A stretch of DNA of 11,219 nucleotides from DASCNA01 sp036011305 (GTDB taxonomy: Bacteria; Verrucomicrobiota; Lentisphaeria; Victivallales; GWF2-38-69): assembly GCA_036011305.1 (NCBI GenBank), contig DASCNA010000189.1, forward strand, positions 1 to 11,219. The letters run 5' to 3'. Numbering within the stretch: the stretch's first letter is position 1; every line of letters starts with the position of its first letter. The notes under the pieces are model-generated. The model saw only the letters and a program-made list of their open reading frames with translations, had not been told where the DNA came from and ran no database searches. This document shows, one piece after another, positions 1-6,850 of this stretch. Made by a program: the position numbers and the translations under genes.

Positions 1-44
1 CCTTTTTAATTTGTTAAACTAAATAAGTGTAAAGTTATAATAGG

Positions 45-78
45 CTTCTTCAAGCAGCCTGCAGGCTGCTTGAAGAAG
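45..78. terminator. Perfect 34-bp palindrome, probable bidirectional terminator
   Basis: Two 17-base arms (plus-strand arm CTTCTTCAAGCAGCCTG) meet with no spacer, so the RNA from either strand can fold into a stem of about 15 bp with a tight tetraloop. It lies about 50 bp beyond the stop of the minus-strand gene at 126-1034. There is no clear T-tract on the exit side in either direction, so it may work as an RNA-stabilising or weak terminator hairpin. As DNA it is symmetric and could equally be a protein-binding site. Confidence 0.5.
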
Positions 79-125
79 AACTGACAGCTATGGAAATATA
101 TTTAATATTACCTATGGAACTTATT

Positions 126-1034
126 CTAGTATTGACACTGTAAATATGCATTTACTCTTGAATCTCCATATTTCCCCCCGTTGAACGCTTTAGGATTAAG
201 ATTATATTTTTGAATGATCTTTTCAGAAAGTTCTTCCAGCTGTTTTGTAGAAAGAGTTGCCATATTACCGTTAACATCTGTTCTTATTCCATTCAGGTCA
301 AGAGAATCCAGATGTCTTGTATTTGCATAAACAGCTATTTTTCCATCACCATGTTCATCAAGTTCTGAAGTTATAAAGTTTGAGACTGATGAAGCATCTT
401 TTCCTAAAAATGGCAGTACAAATATATTACACTCCGGCAGGTTGTTTTTAGCCAGCATCAATCTGTGGTTAAGCTGCTTACCGGCATCAATAGCAGCCTT
501 GGCTATTTCAGGAGTAGCTGTCTTCAAAATTTTCTGAGGCCTGAAAACTCCCGTGATTATTCCTCCCCAGGCATCTCTTCCTGTCTCAATTTCAGATAAA
601 TTAAAAGATATTTTAAAAATATAATAGCCTTTATGATTTCTTCCCTTTTCAATAATTCTGCCGTACAGAAGTGCCTGAACACCGGAAACCCTTCCAAACT
701 TCTGTATTGTATCGTTTTTCATGATATCTGCACGCTTCTCTCCAAACTCAATTTCTTCTGCTAAACGATCAAGTTCACCTTCATTTCTGGTATAAAATGA
801 AAATCTGCCGGGGTGAGAAGAAAGTGCTGCCCTGAACTCGGGAGTAAACTGGTTTCTGTCATTTTTGAAACCGAGAAATGCAATATTTTTTATCCCTGAC
901 GTTCCGCCGGCAGCCGTCATTTGATTTACTGTCTTGTCCGCCGCTGAATTTACTGCGTCATAAATCCAATCAGAATTAGCCTGAAGCACTAAACAAAAAA
1001 TAAAAAGCAAAGCTGTTATTTTAAATTTAATCAT
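126..1034 (-). CDS. Exported CsgG/TolB-N-like protein with an internal repeat
   Basis: This 302-residue protein begins with a lysine-containing N-region and a hydrophobic stretch (about residues 8-19) ending near LQANS, a likely Sec signal peptide, so it should act outside the inner membrane. There is no convincing lipobox. Residues 49-164 resemble the alpha/beta fold shared by CsgG, LpoB and TolB-N proteins: IAFLGF (51-56), GVQALLYGRI (118-127) and a closing strand around ETGRDAWGG (150-158). Residues 203-246 begin again with IFVLPF and continue with a pattern like 50-91 (FYTRNEGELDRL versus AVYANTRHLDSL), so the protein looks like two related modules. The ATG at 1034 is preceded by AAAGGG at suitable spacing. 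It is transcribed in the same direction as the upstream FHA gene but separated by 73 bp. The exact function is unknown; family assignment is by pattern only. Confidence 0.75.
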   Translation of the reverse strand: MIKFKITALLFIFCLVLQANSDWIYDAVNSAADKTVNQMTAAGGTSGIKNIAFLGFKNDRNQFTPEFRAALSSHPGRFSFYTRNEGELDRLAEEIEFGEKRADIMKNDTIQKFGRVSGVQALLYGRIIEKGRNHKGYYIFKISFNLSEIETGRDAWGGIITGVFRPQKILKTATPEIAKAAIDAGKQLNHRLMLAKNNLPECNIFVLPFLGKDASSVSNFITSELDEHGDGKIAVYANTRHLDSLDLNGIRTDVNGNMATLSTKQLEELSEKIIQKYNLNPKAFNGGKYGDSRVNAYLQCQY

Positions 1035-1107
1035 AAGAATATTGCCCTTTCCAAATAAATTTAATTAAATATTGCTTAACTCACTACTTGTGCGATTTTT
1101 TCTCAAA

Positions 1108-2526
1108 TTATAGCTTGTCAATTTTTACAATTATATCTTTATCCAATTCAATAACCAGACCAGGTACAAGCCAGTTCCATATTACACCGTCAGTAATAGC
1201 ATAATGGTTATTTTTATATGTTAAGAATAGGTTGCTGGCATCTGGTATTATTGCGGAAAGAGGCACCCATCTGTTAATTATAACTGCTGACACATTATCT
1301 TTTTTAATTTGTTTGATAACAATTCCTGCAGGAACTGACTCTTTCTCATTGTCAGGCTCAAGCACTTTATGTGTGGATGGATAAACTTTTACTTCCAACT
1401 GAATATTTTTAGGATATATATTTGGTGATGCAAGCGATATTTCATAGTTTGTATGATAATCCAATACAACTTTTTTCCCCTTTTCAAGTTTTATTCCATT
1501 TATAAAAGTACCGTTAACAGTATCATTATCTAAAACAAACGCCTTATTCTCAATGATGCCTATTTTACAGTGAATTTTGCTAATGCTAAGATTCATAGTC
1601 TGGAGTTTATCAAGTTCCCAACTATCTCCTTCAATGGGGTCATTTCTTGTAAGGTAATCAGCATCTCTACTTCTTCCTACAGTTATCTCTCCCTTATAAA
1701 GTAAAATATTTTTATTACATAATTGAATAGATACTTTTTCATACTTTCCGCTTGGAGGTAAAGGAATAATCATTTTCTGAACAACTGCTGCTTCTGTGTA
1801 CAGGGGAACTGCCTGAAAAAGCTGTAATGTTTCCCAGGAAGTGCTTCTATGCAATTTTGACAGCTTTTCGTACGATGATTTTTCTTCTTTATATAGCTCT
1901 CCAAGTGGCAGGTTTAAATTTGGATCTCCGGCTTTTCCTTCCTGATGAACATCTCCGATATTAATATTCAAACCACCATGAATTTCACTGGAAAACTTAT
2001 TTGTATTATCATGGATATGTAGTTGAATCTGCTGCTCAAAACAGTATATGGTTTTCCCGATCCAGTATAAAAAATGAAAATCTACAGAACAATCGCCAGA
2101 TACATCATTTTTAGGTTTATAATTAATACTGACCGTTCGTGCAAAAGATAAACTTTTTATCCTTAAATCTTTTTTTCTCCACTTAACATCTTCCGGAAAT
2201 TTTAAATAAATTATAAACTTTTCTGCCTTTGAAACTTCTGAAGTTTTCGGAGTTATTCTAAACTGCAGATTGGAAATAGTATTGGCAAGAAATGTTGAAG
2301 ATCCTCTATTCCACTCAATTTTAAAATGTTGACAATCCGACTTCTCTTCATCATCTGAACTCTCAGGAAAAACTTCAAGTATTTCTTCTAGATCAGAAGA
2401 TATTTTAGCCGTATCTTTTAAATCAGAAGAAACTTCATCTAATTTTTCGTGCTGCTTAGTTCCGCATTCACTGCAGAAAATCTCTTCATTATCAAGTTCA
2501 GCCTGACATTTAATACATCTTTTCAT
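1108..2526 (-). CDS. Zinc-ribbon and FHA domain protein
   Basis: I place the start at the ATG at 2526 (472 residues), because it puts the zinc ribbon at the extreme N-terminus (MKRCIKC), as is usual. An in-frame ATG at 2556 would add ten residues, and neither start has a good Shine-Dalgarno site. Cys4, Cys7, Cys18 and Cys21 form a four-cysteine zinc ribbon. An acidic, serine-rich linker follows (about 30-65), then a beta-rich stretch (68-175) of unknown family. A canonical FHA domain spans about 270-365: GRS (284-286), Ser316 and His319 of the S-x-x-H motif, and NGTFING (338-344). These are the residues that bind phosphothreonine. The C-terminal 75 residues are beta-rich and unrecognised. There is no signal peptide or TM helix, so it is probably cytoplasmic. 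With a Ser/Thr kinase in the same window, it is a plausible reader of phosphorylated partners. Confidence 0.88.
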   Translation of the reverse strand: MKRCIKCQAELDNEEIFCSECGTKQHEKLDEVSSDLKDTAKISSDLEEILEVFPESSDDEEKSDCQHFKIEWNRGSSTFLANTISNLQFRITPKTSEVSKAEKFIIYLKFPEDVKWRKKDLRIKSLSFARTVSINYKPKNDVSGDCSVDFHFLYWIGKTIYCFEQQIQLHIHDNTNKFSSEIHGGLNINIGDVHQEGKAGDPNLNLPLGELYKEEKSSYEKLSKLHRSTSWETLQLFQAVPLYTEAAVVQKMIIPLPPSGKYEKVSIQLCNKNILLYKGEITVGRSRDADYLTRNDPIEGDSWELDKLQTMNLSISKIHCKIGIIENKAFVLDNDTVNGTFINGIKLEKGKKVVLDYHTNYEISLASPNIYPKNIQLEVKVYPSTHKVLEPDNEKESVPAGIVIKQIKKDNVSAVIINRWVPLSAIIPDASNLFLTYKNNHYAITDGVIWNWLVPGLVIELDKDIIVKIDKL

Positions 2527-3016
2527 AATATAACCAATACTATCTGCATTTATCAATCTAAATAAATCGTATTTTTCTTGTATCTATAATAATCAGTTCG
2601 ATCTTCATTAACGTTTCTTACAGTATAACTGGTTTCAGTTCATTATTCTTTTTGAAAATCATAAACTGTGGGGCTAAGCTGTCAGAAGATTCTAAAGCCT
2701 ATAAAAGGAGCTGCCGATCCTGACATCAACTCTGAGCGATTTCTTGAATTGGTTTTATAGTGAGCAGATTATGAACCTCCCCGGTACACATTAACATGAG
2801 TACCTCTAGTAGGCGGCACATAGGGGGTTAAAACCGAATTACCCGAATTCACTTTGAAACCATCCTGGCACCATTCACTTACATTTCCCTGCATATCATA
2901 TACTCCAAATGCATAAGGATTTGATTATATAACATCATGAATTATAAAATATATTATAACGCAACGCATAAACTTTAAGCTATAGCACTAGCTGATTTTA
3001 TATATATTTTACTGAC
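2527..3016. other. Gene-poor gap with a decayed gene fragment
   Basis: This 490-bp stretch between the FHA gene and the operon run has no intact open frame. The middle part (2682-2924) holds the FGE-like pseudogene listed separately. The remainder is AT-rich and shows no RNA gene or clear promoter. A weak inverted repeat (AGCTA, 6-base loop, TAGCT; 2978-2993) lies just beyond the stop of the 242-residue protein encoded upstream and might help end the operon transcript, but at five base pairs it is not strong evidence. Confidence 0.6.
2682..2924 (-). pseudogene. Decayed FGE-sulfatase-like domain (C-terminal fragment)
   Basis: Reading the minus strand in one frame gives NPYAFGVYDMQGNVSEWCQD, then a variable loop, then VYRGGS followed by an in-frame TAA (2769-2771). 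The same frame continues with SAHYKTNSRNRS to FIGFRIF and a final TGA at 2682. This is the conserved end of the formylglycine-generating-enzyme/sulfatase-modifying domain: usually (N/P)FGLYDMxGNVWEWCxD, then RGGSW, then a GFR ending. The stop sits where a tryptophan codon usually follows RGGS. The frame is also closed by TAA just upstream (2925-2927), and no start or N-terminal part of the domain can be found in the AT-rich sequence beyond it. It is therefore a truncated, dead remnant of about 80 codons. Its relative inside the kinase at 9187-10992 has the comparable segment NKFGLYDTLGNVWEWCYD, so it may be a leftover of a related kinase or of a separate FGE-like protein. Confidence 0.82.
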
Positions 3017-3745
3017 TCATAATATTATTTCTATATTAATCTGATCAGAGCTGCCAGATTTATAATTTGCCTCAGTTAATAGTAATATGAAATCACTGTT
3101 TATTATTTGGTAATACCCTTTGAATGACAAAATATTTTTTAAAGATATACCTGAATTAACTATTTCAGAAACAATATATTTTTCAATATTGTTAGGGACT
3201 AAAAGAATCACTTCAGAATTTATTAAGTTATATTTCTTTTCTGCTAAAATTCGATAAATATCTAGTGCAGGTTCATCTGTTATAACTCTGGATTTTGAAC
3301 TGTAGTCTCTGGATTTTAATCTGTTAATACTGACCTCTCTCAAATCATTGAAATTGAAATCAAGTTCATATAAATTCTTTGCTCTATTTCCTATAATAAA
3401 GAATCTGCATCCAATCCGACTCATTTCCTTAGAATATTTTTTAAAACCTACATATTTTCTGTAATTCGCTGAAATCGGAGGAAGTTCTCCGGTAATCGCT
3501 GTATTTTTAGCTACAATCTCATTAACCTGTTTTTTCTCATTAGTATGAGGTTTTGTATTTTGTTTAACTACTATAGGAGTATTGTGTACTTCCTTAATAA
3601 GATCTACATAAACTTCGGTCTCTTTTTTTTTATCAGAAATTTTATTATGAATCTTTACTTCGCTATTTGCAGGTAGACAAAGATATAATACCAAAAGAAG
3701 AATCAATAATGTACCAGCTAACTCAATACAGTTTTTAACTTTCAT
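3017..3745 (-). CDS. Signal-anchored protein of unknown function at the end of the ExbBD-like operon
   Basis: This 242-residue protein has a hydrophobic helix at about residues 9-25, most likely an uncleaved anchor. A Lys/Glu/Asn-rich, probably flexible tether follows (30-90), then a compact alpha/beta-looking domain (about 95-242) with alternating strands such as RFFIIGN (114-120), SEVILLVP (177-184) and DFILLLTE (218-225). I do not recognise the family. The ATG at 3745 has a strong GGGAGG site. The gap of 116 bp to the upstream gene is the longest in the run, but direction and topology agree with membership. The layout of inner-membrane helix, extended linker and terminal domain is that of TonB/TolA-type connectors, so a periplasmic linking role is possible, though this rests on topology alone. 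Confidence 0.75.
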   Translation of the reverse strand: MKVKNCIELAGTLLILLLVLYLCLPANSEVKIHNKISDKKKETEVYVDLIKEVHNTPIVVKQNTKPHTNEKKQVNEIVAKNTAITGELPPISANYRKYVGFKKYSKEMSRIGCRFFIIGNRAKNLYELDFNFNDLREVSINRLKSRDYSSKSRVITDEPALDIYRILAEKKYNLINSEVILLVPNNIEKYIVSEIVNSGISLKNILSFKGYYQIINSDFILLLTEANYKSGSSDQINIEIIL

Positions 3746-3861
3746 ATTAACCTCCCGTATTTTCTATAGCAGATTAATCGATATTGCTACTATTCCACTA
3801 TTAATCAACATCAATCATGTAAAAAATCAGAGCTGTTTTATTAATTTGAAGATAGAATAAA

Positions 3862-4227
3862 TTACTTCATTAATTCATCCACAATAGACATCTGTCTTAA
3901 AAGTAATTTGTTCTCCTTAGAACTTTTATCAGCTAGCAAAACCTGATTTGATTTAGGATGATCATTATTTTTTAGAGTATCATTTTTAGGAATTATTGTT
4001 TTTTTAACATGTTTTGCCTTAGCAACAACTTTCTTTGATATATTATTTATAAGTTTATTTTTCTGTATTTCTTTTATTTTGTTTTTTGCACTTATCACAG
4101 TTTGCTTAATAATGGGTTGTGCTCTTGAAAAATATGGTTTCAAATACCCGTAAGCGTATGTAGCTACTATCCCTATTACTATCCAAATTATCAATATTTT
4201 AACAGTTTTAAATAAAAACCCTATCAT
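3862..4227 (-). CDS. Small single-TM, lysine-rich protein
   Basis: This 121-residue protein has one strong N-terminal transmembrane helix (about 7-27, IWIVIGIVATYAYGY). A very basic, probably helical stretch (30-82, with many Lys) and a polar tail ending in a short amphipathic segment (LLLRQMSIVDELMK, 108-121) follow. There is no cleavable signal motif. The ATG at 4227 has GGAGG eight bases upstream. It sits 57 bp after the ExbD-like gene. In shape it resembles a minimal TolA/TonB arm, with a membrane anchor and an extended soluble part, but I see no sequence match to either. The topology (whether the Lys-rich part is inside or outside) cannot be decided: the N-terminus carries one Lys before the helix, so the positive-inside rule would favour a cytoplasmic tail. 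Confidence 0.7.
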   Translation of the reverse strand: MIGFLFKTVKILIIWIVIGIVATYAYGYLKPYFSRAQPIIKQTVISAKNKIKEIQKNKLINNISKKVVAKAKHVKKTIIPKNDTLKNNDHPKSNQVLLADKSSKENKLLLRQMSIVDELMK

Positions 4228-4284
4228 AATTATACCTCCATTATTTAGAATTTAGACAACAAACAGTACTCACTCTTCCTCAAT

Positions 4285-4734
4285 TTATGGTCTATGATTT
4301 TCAGTCTTAATAACAATTCCGACTCTGGTAATTCCGTATTCTCTACAAAGCATAATTATTTTATCCTCCCACATACAGGAAATATTATTATCCCTTCTTA
4401 AAGCTATATGTGTAATACCTTGTGATACCTGGAGAAAATTTTTTAATTCCTGCAAGGAAACAACATTATTATCTAAAAAAATATCCGGAGCAGAATCACC
4501 TTTACTTTTTAATGTTATTGTGTTTTTCTTTACACTGGTGGTTCCTGCTATTTTTTTAGCTGATTTAGAAAGTTTTACTGCAGGTAGGACTCTCTCCTGT
4601 GCTTCGCTTTCTCCAAGTCTGATAAGACATGAAATTAGCAGAAAAATCAAAGTACATGCAAGAATGACGTCAAGCATTCCTTCGGTACCGTTTCTTCCAA
4701 AAAGCTTATCATATTTTGCATTTTTCCATGACAT
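4285..4734 (-). CDS. ExbD/TolR-family energy transducer subunit
   Basis: This 149-residue protein has the ExbD/TolR layout: a short cytoplasmic N-terminus, one transmembrane helix (about 20-38) and a periplasmic domain. Asp22 in the segment EGMLDVILACTLIF stands where the essential proton-coupling aspartate lies in ExbD, TolR and MotB. The LPAVKL segment (50-55) and the final beta-alpha-beta run (ITHIALRRD, a helix, then ITRVGIVIKT, 107-144) match the usual pattern of the periplasmic domain. In known systems ExbD/TolR pairs with an ExbB/TolQ pentamer and uses the proton gradient to drive a TonB/TolA-type rod. The gene follows the ExbB-like gene by 10 bp, with a GAGAG ribosome site inside that gap, so the two are surely co-transcribed. 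Which client it energises is unknown. Confidence 0.87.
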   Translation of the reverse strand: MSWKNAKYDKLFGRNGTEGMLDVILACTLIFLLISCLIRLGESEAQERVLPAVKLSKSAKKIAGTTSVKKNTITLKSKGDSAPDIFLDNNVVSLQELKNFLQVSQGITHIALRRDNNISCMWEDKIIMLCREYGITRVGIVIKTENHRP

Positions 4735-4744
4735 TTTAGCTCTC

Positions 4745-5197
4745 TCAGTTACTGTCTTTAGAATTTATGTATATGAAAAAGTCACATACTATAGCAATTA
4801 CAAATCCTACAGCAGTACTTACTAGTGCCTGTCCTACTGCAGGAAGTGCTCCGGTAACTGCTGTGGCAGCACCACTACTCAGACTGTCACCTATAGTAAC
4901 GGTAGCGGCAACAATACCAATGACAGTTCCAAGGAGTCCAATACGCTGAGCTGTAGCACCAATATACGCAAGAGTCAGTCCGTCACCATGCTTTGCTCTC
5001 ACAGATGAATATACAGCCCAGATAGCTAATGGTATAAGTGCTATAATTGTTACTCCTACTTTTTGATACACAATTTGTATGCACAATAATGGATCAAAAT
5101 TTATCCCATTATCAAAACCTCTAAATATAACAATACCTAATAACAGACCGACAACTCTAATTAACCACTTTTTAAATTTTGTATATCTATTAATCAT
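4745..5197 (-). CDS. Short ExbB/TolQ/MotA-family proton channel subunit
   Basis: I choose the ATG at 5197 (150 residues): AAAGG lies eight bases upstream of it, while the in-frame GTG at 5203 would be only two bases from the same site. The core motifs of the MotA/TolQ/ExbB family are present: RIGLLGTVIGIVAA (85-98) for the second conserved helix and ALVSTAVGFVIAI (124-136) for the third, with the small Gly/Thr/Ala residues that line the channel. Two further hydrophobic helices lie at about 12-26 and 48-64. The usual large cytoplasmic domain between the first helix and the conserved pair is almost gone. With ExbB and TolQ at roughly 230-245 residues, this is a minimal version. It forms the channel pair with the ExbD-like protein encoded directly after it. 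Confidence 0.87.
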   Translation of the reverse strand: MINRYTKFKKWLIRVVGLLLGIVIFRGFDNGINFDPLLCIQIVYQKVGVTIIALIPLAIWAVYSSVRAKHGDGLTLAYIGATAQRIGLLGTVIGIVAATVTIGDSLSSGAATAVTGALPAVGQALVSTAVGFVIAIVCDFFIYINSKDSN

Positions 5198-5237
5198 TGT
5201 CACTGCCTTTTCTTGATAAAATTCAATCGTTGATTAA

Positions 5238-5645
5238 TTACTTTAAATAATAGTTACCTTTAACAAATCTTTGATCTTTGAGGTCAATTCCTTTTCGCTT
5301 AAAATATTCAAGAACAACTTCTCGTGCTAAATCAATTGGATTATCAGGTTTGTATTTTGGATCACCACTGACTGCTATTAAAAGTGATTTATTTTTGCTT
5401 TTACCTCCTAAAGCCCTATGCCTCACCTCTAATGCAATATATTCAGACAGAGCCAGCTCTAGCTTTTTACCTCTTTCACCACTCATCCATAAATTTACAA
5501 TATTTTTTTCAGTATCTCTCTGTTGTACTTCTATTGATTTAATCAATCTGCCTTTAGAATCTCCGGCATACGCAGTATTAATAAATAAAACTAATAATAT
5601 TGTCTGTATCACAATTAATACATATAATTTAATTAATGATTTCAT
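5238..5645 (-). CDS. Small exported protein of unknown function
   Basis: This 135-residue protein has a clear Sec signal peptide: Lys-containing start, hydrophobic residues 7-22 and a cleavage site after NTAYA (27). The mature part is mixed and charged. A helix-rich first half (30-80) is followed by a strand (SLLIAVSGDP, 87-96), a helix (LAREVVLEYFKRKG, 106-119) and a final strand. This strand-helix-strand order loosely recalls the last part of ExbD/TolR periplasmic domains, but no membrane aspartate or TM helix remains after cleavage, so I do not assign it there. The ATG at 5645 has AAGGAGG at good spacing and the gene starts 20 bp after the coiled-coil gene, so it belongs to the same operon. 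It is probably a periplasmic partner of the ExbBD-like complex. Confidence 0.75.
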   Translation of the reverse strand: MKSLIKLYVLIVIQTILLVLFINTAYAGDSKGRLIKSIEVQQRDTEKNIVNLWMSGERGKKLELALSEYIALEVRHRALGGKSKNKSLLIAVSGDPKYKPDNPIDLAREVVLEYFKRKGIDLKDQRFVKGNYYLK

Positions 5646-5665
5646 AATCTAATCCTCCTTATTTC

Positions 5666-6676
5666 CTAGTTAATACCATTATTTAGATATTCCTCATACC
5701 CATCAGGATGATAATTTCCACTAATATTATTACCGGTATTCATATTGATTCCGGTATATATACCTTCATCCTGATCCTGCTCAAGAAAATTCATAATCTG
5801 CTGCTGTCTCTGTTCAGATTCTACAAAAGCCGATTCTCCTATCTGTGCTATACTTTCGTTGCCGACAAGAAGTCCAGCTGCTTTTCTCAACATTGACTTA
5901 GCAATTTCACCGAGAGCAACCTGTGCTAATATTTCCTTTTCAGATTGCAATGCCCTTCTTGCAATTGATACCTGAGCAAGAACTTGTTCATAAATTCTCT
6001 GCTGATCATTAAGCATATTCTGAATTGTATCTGTAGCCATAGATCCTTTTCGAAGAATCCTATCCTGCAGCATAATTGTTCTTCTAACATGAGTCCACTG
6101 TTGTGCATTTTTATGTTTTTCAGCAAATATTTCAACCATTTGTGCAAGTTTGTGTAAATTCTTACGTGCTGTTAATCTTGCAGCTTCAGAATTAGTTCCA
6201 TTATGATATCCATTAACAATACCTTTTAGTTTATTCATTTTTATAACAACATCAGATAAAGAACTTTCCACAACTTCAAGCTGCTGGTCCTGTGACTGCA
6301 AATCATTTTTCATTGATTCTATAAAATCAGTGCTTAATTGAGAAACCTCTATCACCTTATCATTCATCTGCCGTTCCAACACTTTTCTTTCAGTAGGATT
6401 TTTCTCTTTATCCATTTCACCTTTAAGTTCTTCAAGTTCACCCAATGCTTTGGATCTTTCAGGAAGAACTTTATCAGGGTTTACTTTTTTTTGTGCTAGT
6501 CTTTGTTTTTCTATTTTTTCTACTTTCTGCTTAGCTGTAGACAGTTCATTATTCATTTCTTTAATAAGTTCGTTAAATTCACGCCCTGTTTTCTCATCTG
6601 CATAAACACCAGAAGCAGAAATAAAGCTAAATAGAACTGTTACACATATTAAATTTTTTATTGTCAGATACTTCAT
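5666..6676 (-). CDS. Exported coiled-coil protein
   Basis: I take the ATG at 6676 as the start (336 residues); GTG at 6679 is also in frame behind the same AAAGGAGG site. A signal peptide ends at about residue 26 (SGVYA then DE). Nearly all the rest is helical and charged: residues 30-150 and again 225-300 show long heptad-like runs rich in Glu, Lys, Gln and Leu. A Gly/Asn-rich tail follows (305-336, NMNTGNNISGNYHPDGYEEY). It should be a periplasmic, elongated, possibly oligomeric protein. Coiled-coil periplasmic partners are known in Tol-type machines (YbgF/CpoB has an N-terminal coiled coil), but I see no sequence identity with these. The gene is coupled to the small gene upstream, whose last codons contain its ribosome site. 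Confidence 0.82.
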   Translation of the reverse strand: MKYLTIKNLICVTVLFSFISASGVYADEKTGREFNELIKEMNNELSTAKQKVEKIEKQRLAQKKVNPDKVLPERSKALGELEELKGEMDKEKNPTERKVLERQMNDKVIEVSQLSTDFIESMKNDLQSQDQQLEVVESSLSDVVIKMNKLKGIVNGYHNGTNSEAARLTARKNLHKLAQMVEIFAEKHKNAQQWTHVRRTIMLQDRILRKGSMATDTIQNMLNDQQRIYEQVLAQVSIARRALQSEKEILAQVALGEIAKSMLRKAAGLLVGNESIAQIGESAFVESEQRQQQIMNFLEQDQDEGIYTGINMNTGNNISGNYHPDGYEEYLNNGIN

Positions 6677-6681
6677 CACTA

Positions 6682-6849
6682 TTACCTCCTTTTGATTTTT
6701 AAAAAATCATAGCTTTCATCAATTAAGTTTTTTAAATTTTTCATTCTTTTTTCTATCTCAGAGTGGCTAAAAGACCATTTTATGTTTTTCAATTCTTTTA
6801 TACTATTCCTTGCAGAATGTATACAACCTTCAATATATAAACTGTCCAT
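6682..6849 (-). CDS. 55-residue small protein, coupled to both neighbours
   Basis: An ATG at 6849 opens a frame of 55 codons closed by TAA at 6682. It begins MDSLYIEGCIHS and ends YDFLKIKRR. It has no signal peptide or TM helix and is mostly predicted helix with many Lys and Glu, so it is probably cytoplasmic. Three things support it being real. A CAGGAGG site sits 5-6 bases before the ATG, within the last codons of the lipoprotein gene (only one base separates the stop and the start). It fills the space between two coupled genes almost exactly. Its own last two codons (AGG AGG) are the ribosome site of the next gene. I do not recognise the sequence. Confidence 0.72.
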   Translation of the reverse strand: MDSLYIEGCIHSARNSIKELKNIKWSFSHSEIEKRMKNLKNLIDESYDFLKIKRR

Positions 6850-6850
6850 T

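Noticed and set aside
4520..4949. Plus-strand frames over the ExbB- and ExbD-like genes
   Set aside because: Both are shadows of clearly conserved genes on the other strand.
5278..5652. Plus-strand frame of 124 codons
   Set aside because: It lies antisense to the small exported protein gene, which has a signal peptide and a strong ribosome site; the plus-strand product has no recognisable feature.
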